From DSOI01 sp041394885 (GTDB lineage: Bacteria; Acidobacteriota; Terriglobia; Bryobacterales; Bryobacteraceae), in assembly GCA_041394885.1 (NCBI GenBank), contig JAWKHI010000043.1, positions 4,862-68,861 on the forward strand: a stretch of DNA of 64,000 nucleotides, given 5' to 3'. This document shows positions 9,185 to 18,534 of the stretch, one piece after another. The position numbers and the translations under genes are program-made. The notes beneath the pieces were generated by a model that worked only from the letters and a program-made list of their open reading frames with translations, did no database searches and was not told the origin of the DNA. Each line of letters begins with the position of its first letter. Within the stretch, counting starts at the first letter, position 1.

Positions 9185-10700
9185 GCGCAAGCTCCGGAGC
9201 GGTGGTCTTCACCTGGTATTCGACGCCCGCCTTGGATTGCTCGAGTATGTGCGCGTTGGCGGCCGAAATGGAAGGAAGGAAGGTCTGCGTGAGGGTGCCC
9301 ATCCAGACCATGAGGATAACCAGCGGCGCGATGGCGAGTAACTCTCGGGAGTTGATTTCCGTGATGTGATGCCGGACTTCCTCGGACGCCTCGCCCAGGA
9401 AGGCTCGCTGGAACATCCATAGCATGTAACAGGCCGACAGGATCACTCCAAGTGCCGCGAACGCCACCCATGTCTTGCTCACCAGCGCCGCGCCCTGTAG
9501 CACCAGGAACTCGCCGACGAAGTTATTTAGCAAGGGCAACCCGATCGAAGCGAGCGTGGTGACCATGAAGATGGTGGTGAACCATGGCGCCACCCGGGCC
9601 ACGCCGCCGTAGGACGAGATCTCGAGCGAATGACTGCGCTCGTACAGGTAGCCCACCAGCATGAACAGAGCGCCGGTGGAGACGCCGTGATTGAGCATCT
9701 GGTAGACCGCGCCGTCCAGGCCCTGCTGCGTGAACGAAAACGTACCCAATACCACAAAGCCAAGATGGCTCACCGAGGAGTACGCCACCAGTTTCTTCAT
9801 ATTCGGTTGCACCATCGCCACCAGCGCGCCCACGATGATTCCGACAATCGCCAGCGCCACGATCCAATCCGCGCACTGATGGGCCGCGTTGCCGAACAAC
9901 GTCAGGCAGAAACGGACGATGCCGTAGGTTCCCATCTTCAGCATCACCGACGCCAGCATCACCGAACCCGCCGTCGGCGCTTCCACGTGCGCGTCCGGCA
10001 GCCACGTGTGCAGCGGCCAAAGCGGAACCTTGATTGCAAACGCGAGGAAGAACGCCAGGAACATCGGGATCTGCTCGGCGTTGCTCAGGGTCACCCGGCC
10101 CTGCGCCAACAGGCCCTGGATCACCGTGTAGTCGAACGTCCCCGTCTTCGTGTAGAGGTAGATGATCGCCACCAGCATCAACACCGAGCCGGCCATCGTG
10201 TACAGGAAGAACTTCACCGTGGCATAGATACGCCTATCGTGACCCCAGATTCCGATCAGGAAGTACATCGGGACGAGGGTAACTTCCCAGAACACATAGA
10301 ACAGGAACAGATCCATCGACACGAATACGCCGATGACCCCGAATTCGAGCAGCAGCAGGAACGCGTAATACTCCTTGACGCGGTTCTGTATGTAACGCCA
10401 AGAAATCAGCACGCACAACGGCGTGAGCAGCGTCGACAGGATCACCAGCCACAGGCTCAATCCGTCGAGCGCGATATGATACCGGATCGACGGTGTGTCA
10501 ATCCACGGAATGTTGGTTTCAAAGTAGGTGCCGCCGTGGCCCTGCCCGAAGAAAGGGCTCACCAGACCGAGCGACAGCAGGAAGATGGCGGCGGAAATCC
10601 CGAGCGCGGCCGTTTTCGCCGAAGCCCGGGGCGCCAGGAGGATCGCCAGGAAACCCACAAAGGGAGCGAACAGGACCACATCCAGCAGCGTGCAGTTCAT
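9174..10700 (-). CDS. nuoM: NADH-quinone oxidoreductase subunit M
   Basis: An antiporter-like subunit of about 508 residues, proton-pumping arm of complex I. Seen: VFWEVTLVPMYFLIGIWG with the conserved glutamate, KVPLWPLHTWLPDAHVEAP with the key lysine, and KKLVAYSSVSHLGFV. The start at 10700 forms an ATGA overlap with the nuoL stop, which is the normal coupling in this operon; a longer open frame to 10778 has no membrane character and lies inside nuoL. Confidence 0.96.
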   Translation of the reverse strand: MNCTLLDVVLFAPFVGFLAILLAPRASAKTAALGISAAIFLLSLGLVSPFFGQGHGGTYFETNIPWIDTPSIRYHIALDGLSLWLVILSTLLTPLCVLISWRYIQNRVKEYYAFLLLLEFGVIGVFVSMDLFLFYVFWEVTLVPMYFLIGIWGHDRRIYATVKFFLYTMAGSVLMLVAIIYLYTKTGTFDYTVIQGLLAQGRVTLSNAEQIPMFLAFFLAFAIKVPLWPLHTWLPDAHVEAPTAGSVMLASVMLKMGTYGIVRFCLTLFGNAAHQCADWIVALAIVGIIVGALVAMVQPNMKKLVAYSSVSHLGFVVLGTFSFTQQGLDGAVYQMLNHGVSTGALFMLVGYLYERSHSLEISSYGGVARVAPWFTTIFMVTTLASIGLPLLNNFVGEFLVLQGAALVSKTWVAFAALGVILSACYMLWMFQRAFLGEASEEVRHHITEINSRELLAIAPLVILMVWMGTLTQTFLPSISAANAHILEQSKAGVEYQVKTTAPELAHAR

Positions 10701-12571
10701 CGGCCCATCCCCCCAGTCATGGTCGCGCCGGCAATGCCGATCAGCAGCACCGCCAGCACCGCCCCAAATACGACCCAAGCCGCGGACGACCGTATGTTAC
10801 CCGACTGCAGATGTCTCAATCCGCCGCCGATCGTGCGCGCCAACCACCCCACGCCGTTCACCGCGCCATCGATGAATCCCGCATCCAAACCGCGCCACAA
10901 CAACGAGCGCGAACCGGCGATGGTCGGGCTCACCACCATCGCGTCGTAAACCTCGTCCACGAAGTACTTGTTGTAAACCAGACGGTAGACGCCGCCCAGC
11001 GAGTCCGCAATCGAATCCGCCATACCCGGGCTCGCCACGTACATCACATACGCCAGTGCAATCCCCAGGAGTCCCGCCGCGGACCCGATCACTTCGAGCA
11101 TCATGTCGTGCCCGCCATGCTCGGCCGCGCCAAGCACCGGCTCCAGGAAATGCGGGATGTTGAACGCCGCTCCGCCGATCACCGACAGCACGGCCAGCAC
11201 CGCCAACGGCGCCCACATACTTACAGGCGACTCGTGCGGTTCGCCGTGCCCGCGAAACTCGCCGAAGAAGGTCATGAACATCGATCGCGAAACATAGAAA
11301 GCGGTCATGGCGGCGGTAATCACGCCGGCCCAGTACATCCACGGCGCGTGGTGATGCACCGCGCCGAGAATCGCTTCCTTGCTGTACCACCCGGAAGTGA
11401 ACGGCACGCCGGAAATCGCAATCCACGCCGCGCAAAGCGTATAGAAGGTGATGGGGATGTGTTTTCTCAATCCACCCATGTGCCGCATATCCTGCTCATG
11501 GTGCATCGCGTGAATCACGCTACCCGCGCCAAGGAACAAGAGAGCTTTGAAGAAGGCGTGAGTCACCACGTGCCACATACCCGCAGCGTAAGCGCCGGAC
11601 CCAAGCGCCATAAACATATACCCGAGTTGGGAAACCGTCGAGTAAGCGAAGACCTTCTTGATGTCGAACTGAGTAAGTCCGATCGTGGCGGCAACAACCG
11701 CGGTGATCAGGCCCACAACCGCGACCACGTCCCGCGCCATCGGTGCATGGTCAAACAGCACGAATGAGCGCGTCACCATATAGACGCCGGCGGTGACCAT
11801 CGTCGCCGCGTGGATGAGCGCCGAAACAGGTGTCGGACCTTCCATCGCGTCCGGCAGCCAGACATACAACGGAACCTGCGCTGACTTGCCCGCCGCGCCC
11901 ACCAGGAGCAAGAGGCAGATGACGGTAAGCGAACCCGCCGTCGCCTCCACCGGCAGCGCCGCGGCCTGCTTGAACACTTCCTGGAACGTCAGAGTCTTGA
12001 ATTGCACCACGATAAAGAACATGGCCAGGGAGAAGCCGAAGTCCCCGATGCGATTCACGATGAACGCCTTGTTGCCGGCCGTGGTGGCGCTGAGCTTCAG
12101 GTAGTAGAAGCCGATCAGCAAGTAGCTGCAAAGTCCCACGCCTTCCCATCCAACGAACAAAAGCAGGAAGTTATTCGCCAGCACCAGAATCAGCATGAAG
12201 AACATGAAGAGGTTCAGGTAGGCGAAGAAACGCCAGTACCCGTCCTCTTCGGCCATGTATCCGGTGGCGTAAATATGGATGAGCGATCCTATGCCGGTCA
12301 CGACCAGCAGCATCACCGCGGTGAGCCGGTCCACCGAGAACTCGAACGGAATGTTGACGAAGCCGCTTTGGATCCACGTGAAGCAGGTCTCGATGTGGAC
12401 CTGTTCCAGCGGCATCAGCGCGCTCAGCGATTTGAGGACCCAAAGGAAAGATAGAATCACGCTGCCGCAGGCAATCAGGCTCGTGGCCGATTTCGACAGC
12501 CGCCGGCCGAACAGGCCGTTGACCAGAAAGCCGAGCAGCGGAAATGTTGGAATCAACCAGAGTTGCTGCAT
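10697..12571 (-). CDS. nuoL: NADH-quinone oxidoreductase subunit L
   Basis: A 624-residue antiporter-like subunit with the long lateral helix expected near its C-terminus. Seen: FVGWEGVGLCSYLLIGFYY, KSAQVPLYVWLPDAMEGPTP with the conserved lysine, SALIHAATMVTAGVY and KKVFAYSTVSQLGYM. Length matches the family. Situated between nuoK (3 bp upstream) and nuoM (4-bp overlap). It forms the outermost pumping module of complex I. Confidence 0.97.
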   Translation of the reverse strand: MQQLWLIPTFPLLGFLVNGLFGRRLSKSATSLIACGSVILSFLWVLKSLSALMPLEQVHIETCFTWIQSGFVNIPFEFSVDRLTAVMLLVVTGIGSLIHIYATGYMAEEDGYWRFFAYLNLFMFFMLILVLANNFLLLFVGWEGVGLCSYLLIGFYYLKLSATTAGNKAFIVNRIGDFGFSLAMFFIVVQFKTLTFQEVFKQAAALPVEATAGSLTVICLLLLVGAAGKSAQVPLYVWLPDAMEGPTPVSALIHAATMVTAGVYMVTRSFVLFDHAPMARDVVAVVGLITAVVAATIGLTQFDIKKVFAYSTVSQLGYMFMALGSGAYAAGMWHVVTHAFFKALLFLGAGSVIHAMHHEQDMRHMGGLRKHIPITFYTLCAAWIAISGVPFTSGWYSKEAILGAVHHHAPWMYWAGVITAAMTAFYVSRSMFMTFFGEFRGHGEPHESPVSMWAPLAVLAVLSVIGGAAFNIPHFLEPVLGAAEHGGHDMMLEVIGSAAGLLGIALAYVMYVASPGMADSIADSLGGVYRLVYNKYFVDEVYDAMVVSPTIAGSRSLLWRGLDAGFIDGAVNGVGWLARTIGGGLRHLQSGNIRSSAAWVVFGAVLAVLLIGIAGATMTGGMGR

Positions 12572-12574
12572 GGT

Positions 12575-12898
12575 CTAGAGTTTCATCGAATCGACGTCGT
12601 CGACCAGCAGGGTCGAGCGGTTCTTGAACACGGTGAGGATGATCGCCAGGCCCACCGCGGCTTCGGCGGCGGCCACTACCATCACGAAGAAAGTGAACAG
12701 GTGGCCATCCACCTTATCCAACTTATAAGAGAAAGCGACAAAGGTGAGGTTCACGGCGTTTAGCATCAATTCGATCGACATGAACACCGTGATAAGGCTC
12801 TTTCGAAACAGGAAGCCGGCGACGCCGAGCGTGAACAAAACCGCGCTGAGAGTCAGGTAGGCGGTGAGCGGAACACCCTGGTTGACGATGGGGGGCAT
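12575..12898 (-). CDS. nuoK: NADH-quinone oxidoreductase subunit K
   Basis: A 107-residue protein with three membrane helices. The conserved membrane glutamates of NuoK are present in FMSIELMLNAVNL and in VVAAAEAAVGLAI. Length is typical. It lies between nuoJ and nuoL with gaps of 6 and 3 bp. It contributes to the proton channel between the quinone site and the antiporter subunits. Confidence 0.96.
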   Translation of the reverse strand: MPPIVNQGVPLTAYLTLSAVLFTLGVAGFLFRKSLITVFMSIELMLNAVNLTFVAFSYKLDKVDGHLFTFFVMVVAAAEAAVGLAIILTVFKNRSTLLVDDVDSMKL

Positions 12899-12904
12899 GA
12901 GAAG

Positions 12905-13411
12905 CTAGTCCATCTCCTTTCGCGCCAGCACAACGGCGCCGAGGATGGCAATGAGAACAAGAACCGAAGTGACCTCGAACGGCAAAAGATATGTGGTGAA
13001 TAGCGCTCGTCCCACCGCTTCCGGGGAGCCCGGCGTATTGCCGCCGAACTTCACCATCGTGTCGGCAGGTGGAACGGTTAGGTGAATCAGGAACGACAGC
13101 ATTCCTAATAGCGCGATTATCAGCGGGATGCCGATTACCTTCGCCAGAAGGCTGCTGCGCGCCGGCTTCGGCTCGGCGCCCGCGTTCAGCAACATAATTA
13201 CAAACAGGAACAACACCATGATCGCCCCGGCGTACACGATCAACTGCGCGGCGGCGATGAACGGAGCCCCCAGCAGCAGGTAGAGAATGGCGAGCGAGCC
13301 CATCACCCCCACTAGCGAAAGAGCACTCGTAATAGGATGCTTCTGCGTCACCATGACGAAGCCGCAAACCACCGCGATTGTCGCAAAGAGTCCGAACAGT
13401 AGCGCGTCCAT
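12905..13411 (-). CDS. nuoJ: NADH-quinone oxidoreductase subunit J
   Basis: A 168-residue membrane protein with about five helices. The conserved LYLLLGAPFIAAAQLIVYAG segment, which carries the pi-bulge region of NuoJ, is visible, followed by IMVLFLFVIMLL. It follows nuoH by 7 bp. In most bacteria nuoI lies between nuoH and nuoJ; here there is no room for it. Confidence 0.95.
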   Translation of the reverse strand: MDALLFGLFATIAVVCGFVMVTQKHPITSALSLVGVMGSLAILYLLLGAPFIAAAQLIVYAGAIMVLFLFVIMLLNAGAEPKPARSSLLAKVIGIPLIIALLGMLSFLIHLTVPPADTMVKFGGNTPGSPEAVGRALFTTYLLPFEVTSVLVLIAILGAVVLARKEMD

Positions 13412-13418
13412 GTGTTTC

Positions 13419-14609
13419 TTACGTGAAAAGGGCCACCAGCAGGCCGATGGCGAATAAGTTGACGATCGAGACCGGAAACATCCAGCCCCAGGCGAAATGC
13501 ATCAGTTGGTCATACCGGAAACGGGGCAGCGTCGCGCGAACCCAGATATAAAAGAACAGGAGGAATCCCGTCTTGGATAGGAACCAGAACAACGGAACCA
13601 GAATGGGCTGCAACGGCGGAACCAGATGCACAAGGCCCACCAGCACCAGCACGGCCCCACCCAGTTTCAGCCACAACCGGTCTCGCGCCCGGCCAGGACC
13701 TACGCCGTGGAAAATCGCCATGCCGCCCAGAAACGCGAATGTGAGGAATGGAATAAAATCCGCGCCGAACTTCGCCGGAAACGGCGGCAGCCAACCGCCC
13801 AGAAACAGATGCGTGGCCAGTGCGCAGATGTTCACCATGTTGGCGTATTCCGCCATGAAGAAAGCCGCGAACTTCATTGACGAGTATTCGGTATGGAACC
13901 CCGCCACCAGTTCGTTTTCCGCTTCCGCCAAGTCGAACGGGATGCGATTCGTTTCCGCGAATGCGCAGATCATGAAGATGATGAACGCGAGGAGCGGCAG
14001 GCCTCCCATCTGGAAGATACCCCACTTCGCGATGAAGCCGAAATAGTAGCCCTGCTGCGCTTCCACGGCCGTTCGCAAGCTGAGTGTGTTGTAGATCAGC
14101 AGCGGGGCCGCGATGGCGAGTGCCAATGGAAGCTCGTAGCTGATCATTTGTGCCGAAGCGCGCAAGCCACCGAGGAGCGCGTACTTGTTATTCGACGACC
14201 ATCCCGCCAGCGCGATGCCGTAGACGCCAAGCCCCGAAGCCGCCAACAGCACCAGCACGCTGATGTTGAGATCCGTCAGTTCCATGCGCGTCCGGACGCC
14301 GAACACGTCGATCTCAGGCCCGAATGGGATTACCGCGATCCCCACGAGAGCCGTCGCCACCGATAGCACCGGAGCCAGTAGATAAAAGAACTTGTTGACA
14401 TGCGACGGCAGCATGTCCTCCTTGGTCAACAATTTGATTGTGTCCACCAAGGGCTGCCAGAAACCGAACGGCCCAACACGATTAGGCCCGATGCGCGCCT
14501 GCACGTGCGCAATCACCTTGCGCTCCACCAACTGGATGTAGGCCAGCGCGGTAAGAAAGACGAAGGCGACCAACCCCGTCTTGATGAGACTCAGCAGGTA
14601 GAAATTCAT
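13419..14609 (-). CDS. nuoH: NADH-quinone oxidoreductase subunit H
   Basis: A 396-residue membrane subunit that forms the quinone-binding junction with the peripheral arm. Seen: QLVERKVIAHVQARIGPNRV near the N-terminus, KEDMLPSHVNKFFY, and CAFAETNRIPFDLAEAENEL with the conserved acidic loop facing the quinone chamber, then GFHTEYSSMKFA. The ATG overlaps the nuoG stop by 4 bp. Confidence 0.97.
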   Translation of the reverse strand: MNFYLLSLIKTGLVAFVFLTALAYIQLVERKVIAHVQARIGPNRVGPFGFWQPLVDTIKLLTKEDMLPSHVNKFFYLLAPVLSVATALVGIAVIPFGPEIDVFGVRTRMELTDLNISVLVLLAASGLGVYGIALAGWSSNNKYALLGGLRASAQMISYELPLALAIAAPLLIYNTLSLRTAVEAQQGYYFGFIAKWGIFQMGGLPLLAFIIFMICAFAETNRIPFDLAEAENELVAGFHTEYSSMKFAAFFMAEYANMVNICALATHLFLGGWLPPFPAKFGADFIPFLTFAFLGGMAIFHGVGPGRARDRLWLKLGGAVLVLVGLVHLVPPLQPILVPLFWFLSKTGFLLFFYIWVRATLPRFRYDQLMHFAWGWMFPVSIVNLFAIGLLVALFT

Positions 14610-16687
14610 TTGCTTTGGTACAGTTGCCCAGGCGATTCGAGAACCGAAGCCAACGTCTTCGAGTAGCGGCCGAGCGACCCCGAGGTGAAAAGCGTGTCTC
14701 CAAACGAACGAATCAAATCCGGGCGCGCCTCGACATTCACTCGCCCATTCACGGCCGCGGTGGCGGCAGCCCCTCCCGTTGCGATCACTGGCAAAGGAAC
14801 ATTATAACCACGCACCCTGGCCCGGATCTCTTCGAAGATCCGCTCGTGTTGCGCGGGTCCCACGTTGATCCCGGTGGCGCGTCCGATCAACGCGAAGATC
14901 TCGAGATCCGTCTTTGCACCCATCACACCGAGCGCCTTCTTCAACCGCTGCACCTGGCCGGTTCCGTTGGTCACCGTACCGGGCTTCTCATAGAGGGATG
15001 CCGACGGTAACACCACTTCCGCGCGCCGCGCGGTGTCGGTTAGAAACAGATCCTGCACCAGGAGAAACGTGCCAGGAGGCAGAGCCGCGCCGCCAAGAGG
15101 ATCCGCGCCCACTACCCACAGGGCCGCCAGATCCGGCGCCGCCAGCATCTGGTCCATCGACATGCCCTTTTCCGGAGCCGGTTCGTACCCGGGACTAAGT
15201 TCAGGGTGAAGCCCCATATCGATGGCGCCGCGGGAGTTGGCGTAATCCACCAGGCAGATATATTGAACCGGAATCCCGAGCGAAGCACCGAATTCCACTA
15301 ATTGCCCAACGGCCGCACCCTTGATAACGTCGCCGAAGATCACCACCAGACGCTTGCGCGTCTTCAAATCGGCGGCAAGTTCGTGGAGGCGGGGCCAAGG
15401 GTCACCGTCCGAGTAGCGGAGCTTGGAAATCGCCACCTTGTCCTCACGAACCGGGCCCGGGGTGACCGTGTACACAGCCGCCTGGTGATGACGCCAATTG
15501 GCTCGCACCTGCCATGCAAGGAATGGATGCTGCTGCGAAAGATCGGCGCCGATGATCAACACCGCGTCCGATTCGTACACGTCCTCGGCCGTGGCCAGCC
15601 CGGCCGCCGACCCGCTCAACGCATCGAGCAGCGACGCCACGTCGCCCGTGCGCTGGTGATCGATGTGCGGCGTGCCCAGTCCCTCCCGGGCGAATTTCTG
15701 AAGATAGTAGTTCTCTTCGTTGGTGGTCTGATTGGATCCGACAACTCCGATCTTTCCACCCGCGGTCCGGATTTCGTTCAGCCTCTGCCCAACCCGCTTG
15801 ATCGCCTCGGACCACGACGCCTCCACCAGCGCGCCATTCTTGCGAATCAGCGGCGACTGGAGCCTTTCCGGATGACTGATGAAGTCAAACGCGTAGCGGC
15901 CCTTGACGCACAGAAAATCTCCGTTGATGCCGGACTGGTCGCGGTTGTTGCCGCGGACGATTTCGTTGTCGCGCACGCTGAGCGTAGTCTTACAGCCATC
16001 GGCGCAGTGTCCACAAACGGTTCCGACGTGGTCCATTTCCCATGGCCGCGTCTGATACCGGTAGATACCGCTCGTCAGCGCGCCTACCGGGCAGATGTCG
16101 ATACAGGCGCCACACTCGTCACAGTTGAGATGATCGCCGAAGTTAGGCGTGATTTCCGAATATGCGCCGCGATGAGTAACCCCGAGCGCCTTCACCCCAA
16201 GGCCCTCGTCGCATACGCGCACACACCGGTAACATAGGATACAGCGCGGAGCATCGTAGAACACCACGGGCGACCATTGCTTCTCGTCCACGTGATGCTT
16301 GATCTCCGTGTAACGGCTCTCGCCGGCGCCGTAGCGAAACACCATGTCCTGCAATTCGCACTCGCCGCCCTTGTCGCACACCGGACAATCGAGTGGATGA
16401 TTGGTGAGCAGGAACTCGAGCATCTGCTTGCGCGCCGCCGCCACTTGCGGTGACTCCGTGCGCACCACCATGCCCTCGGCCACCGTCAGCGTGCAGCTTG
16501 CCTGCAGCTTCGGCATCTTTTCCACTTCCACCAGGCACATGCGGCAGGCCGCTTGCAGTGACAAGCCTTCGTAATAGCAAAACGACGGAATATTGATACC
16601 GGCTCGCTTGGCGGCATCGATGACGAGCGTCCCAGGCATCGCCTGGAGCGACTGCCCGTCGATTGTCAGTGTTACCGGATCAGCCAT
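14606..16687 (-). CDS. nuoG: NADH-quinone oxidoreductase subunit G
   Basis: A 693-residue iron-sulfur subunit. In order: a [2Fe-2S] ferredoxin domain (SFCYYEG, CRMCLVEVEK), the HPLDCPVCDKGGECELQD segment, the N4/N5-type cysteines CILCYRCVRVC and CDECGACIDICPVGAL, then a molybdopterin-oxidoreductase-like domain that opens with C-G-H-C-A-D-G-C and a later FLCVKGR. This last set is the four-cysteine site of the extra N7 cluster known from some bacteria. The C-terminal domain retains the fold but is not expected to bind a molybdenum cofactor. It lies 33 bp after nuoF. Confidence 0.95.
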   Translation of the reverse strand: MADPVTLTIDGQSLQAMPGTLVIDAAKRAGINIPSFCYYEGLSLQAACRMCLVEVEKMPKLQASCTLTVAEGMVVRTESPQVAAARKQMLEFLLTNHPLDCPVCDKGGECELQDMVFRYGAGESRYTEIKHHVDEKQWSPVVFYDAPRCILCYRCVRVCDEGLGVKALGVTHRGAYSEITPNFGDHLNCDECGACIDICPVGALTSGIYRYQTRPWEMDHVGTVCGHCADGCKTTLSVRDNEIVRGNNRDQSGINGDFLCVKGRYAFDFISHPERLQSPLIRKNGALVEASWSEAIKRVGQRLNEIRTAGGKIGVVGSNQTTNEENYYLQKFAREGLGTPHIDHQRTGDVASLLDALSGSAAGLATAEDVYESDAVLIIGADLSQQHPFLAWQVRANWRHHQAAVYTVTPGPVREDKVAISKLRYSDGDPWPRLHELAADLKTRKRLVVIFGDVIKGAAVGQLVEFGASLGIPVQYICLVDYANSRGAIDMGLHPELSPGYEPAPEKGMSMDQMLAAPDLAALWVVGADPLGGAALPPGTFLLVQDLFLTDTARRAEVVLPSASLYEKPGTVTNGTGQVQRLKKALGVMGAKTDLEIFALIGRATGINVGPAQHERIFEEIRARVRGYNVPLPVIATGGAAATAAVNGRVNVEARPDLIRSFGDTLFTSGSLGRYSKTLASVLESPGQLYQSK

Positions 16688-16720
16688 GATGTTGCCTTTC
16701 GCTTGTCCCCCTGGCGTCCA

Positions 16721-18046
16721 TTACGAGTGAATCCGAACCAGGCCGGCGCCCGTCATCGAGACGCTCGAGGAAGCGATCTTGGCTTCGAACTCGTGGCGAA
16801 ACTTCTTGACGATCGAAATCGTCGGCAGCGCCGCCGCGTCACCTAACGCGCAAAAAGTGCGCCCCAACATGTTCTCGGCCAGTTCGCCCACCATGTCGAT
16901 ATCGTGCGCGTTGGCGGCCCCTTCGTCCAGCCGGGTCAGCAGTTTTGTCAGCCAGAGCGTACCCTCGCGGCACGGGATGCACCAGCCGCAGCTCTCGTGC
17001 TTATAGAAACGCATGATGCGGAGCGCTAACTTCACCATATCGGTGGTGTCATCGATGATCACCACGCCGCCGGAGCCGAGCATCGTCTTCAACTTTGCCA
17101 TGGCGTCGTAGTCCATGGTGGCTTCCCAGGCTTCCTCGCCCGTTAGCACCGGACACGACGAGCCACCCGGAATGAATGCCTTCATCTTACGGCCGTTGCG
17201 AATGCCGCCGCCCACTTCCTCGAGCATTTTGCGAACCGGGAAGCCGAGCGTCAGTTCGTAGACGCCGGGCCGGTTCACATGGCCAGTAAGACAAGTAAGT
17301 TTCGTGCCGCCCGCTTTCGCGACGCCCAGCGCGGCGTAAGCGGCTCCGCCCATCTCGATGATATCTGGAACGGCCGCGTAACTCTCCACGTTATTTAGGA
17401 TCGTCGGGCACTGAAACGCGCCAGAAGTCGCCGGAAACGGCGGCTTGATGCGCGGGTTGCCGCGTTTGCCCTCCAGAGACTCGAGCAGCGCCGATTCCTC
17501 ACCGCACTCATAAGCTCCAGCGCCGGAGTGAGTCGAGAGATCGAAGTCAAAACCGGTGCCTTGGATGTTCTTGCCGAGCCAACCCTTTGCGTAGGCCTCT
17601 TCCAGCGCCTGGTCCATGAGGTCGATCAAGTAACGGTATTCCCCGCGGATGTAAATCCATCCGCGCCGCGAATCGATCACGCGCGCCGCGATCAGGCAGC
17701 CCTCGATCAGCCGGTGCGGATCGTACTGCATGATCACACGGTCCTTGCAGGTGCCCGGCTCGGACTCGTCGGCGTTCACAACGATATAGCGCGGCTTGGC
17801 TCCCGTCCTTGGAACGAAACCCCACTTCATGCCTACCGGGAACCCTGCGCCGCCTCGGCCGCGCAGGTTCGACGCCTTCAATTCGTCCACGATCTGGTCC
17901 GGCGTCATCGCGAGCGCCTTGCGGAACGATTGAAATCCGCCGTTGGCGAGGAACGTGTCGATCGAGCGAGAATTCGGCAGCCGGAAGCGCTTGCTTAAGA
18001 GGACCGTTTCGGCCGGATGCGGTTCAGGATGGAGCAGCGGTTCCAT
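16721..18046 (-). CDS. nuoF: NADH-quinone oxidoreductase subunit F (NADH/FMN-binding)
   Basis: A 441-residue flavoprotein that accepts electrons from NADH. Seen: the FMN/NADH-binding loops RGRGGAGFPVGMKWGF and GAGAYECGEESALLESLEG, and the [4Fe-4S] ligands in ESCGWCIPCREG with a later TFCALGD. The start at 18046 (MEPLLHPEP) is chosen because it lies 5 bp after the nuoE stop; the upstream open frame to 18166 lies inside nuoE. Confidence 0.95.
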   Translation of the reverse strand: MEPLLHPEPHPAETVLLSKRFRLPNSRSIDTFLANGGFQSFRKALAMTPDQIVDELKASNLRGRGGAGFPVGMKWGFVPRTGAKPRYIVVNADESEPGTCKDRVIMQYDPHRLIEGCLIAARVIDSRRGWIYIRGEYRYLIDLMDQALEEAYAKGWLGKNIQGTGFDFDLSTHSGAGAYECGEESALLESLEGKRGNPRIKPPFPATSGAFQCPTILNNVESYAAVPDIIEMGGAAYAALGVAKAGGTKLTCLTGHVNRPGVYELTLGFPVRKMLEEVGGGIRNGRKMKAFIPGGSSCPVLTGEEAWEATMDYDAMAKLKTMLGSGGVVIIDDTTDMVKLALRIMRFYKHESCGWCIPCREGTLWLTKLLTRLDEGAANAHDIDMVGELAENMLGRTFCALGDAAALPTISIVKKFRHEFEAKIASSSVSMTGAGLVRIHS

Positions 18047-18051
18047 GTAAC

Positions 18052-18534
18052 TTATTGTTTCTTTCTCAGGCCGTCGATAATCTGATCCAACCGCTCCACG
18101 GTAACGTGATGGTGGAAGTCGTAGTTGGTCTGAATGGCGGGAGCCCAGGAACAGGCGCCGATACACTCCACCTCTTCGAGTGAAATGGATCCGTCTTCGG
18201 AAACCTGGTTGTGGCCAATACCCAACTTATGGCACGCATGGTTCCATAACTCTTCCCCGCCCCACAACATGCAACTGATGTTGGTGCAGATTTGGAGATG
18301 CGTCTTGCCCATCGGCTGGGACCGCAGCATGGTGTAGAAGCCCACCACTTCGTCCACTTCGAGCGTCGACACTCCACAGCGGCTCGCCACTTCCTCAGTC
18401 AGTTCGCGGGTAACCGCGCCAACTTCGTCCTGGCAGTACATCAGCATCGGGATCAGCGCCCCTTTGAGCCTGCCCGGCGGATAGTTTTGAACGAGTTTGG
18501 AGAGTCGCGCCTCCAGTTGCGGTGAGAAGGTCAT
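18052..18534 (-). CDS. nuoE: NADH-quinone oxidoreductase subunit E
   Basis: A 160-residue thioredoxin-fold subunit carrying the N1a [2Fe-2S] cluster. Ligands are readable as C-T-N-I-S-C (about residues 92-97) and C-I-G-A-C (about 133-137). EVVGFYTML is a further family signature. Its ATG overlaps the nuoD stop by 4 bp and it partners NuoF in the NADH dehydrogenase module. Confidence 0.95.
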   Translation of the reverse strand: MTFSPQLEARLSKLVQNYPPGRLKGALIPMLMYCQDEVGAVTRELTEEVASRCGVSTLEVDEVVGFYTMLRSQPMGKTHLQICTNISCMLWGGEELWNHACHKLGIGHNQVSEDGSISLEEVECIGACSWAPAIQTNYDFHHHVTVERLDQIIDGLRKKQ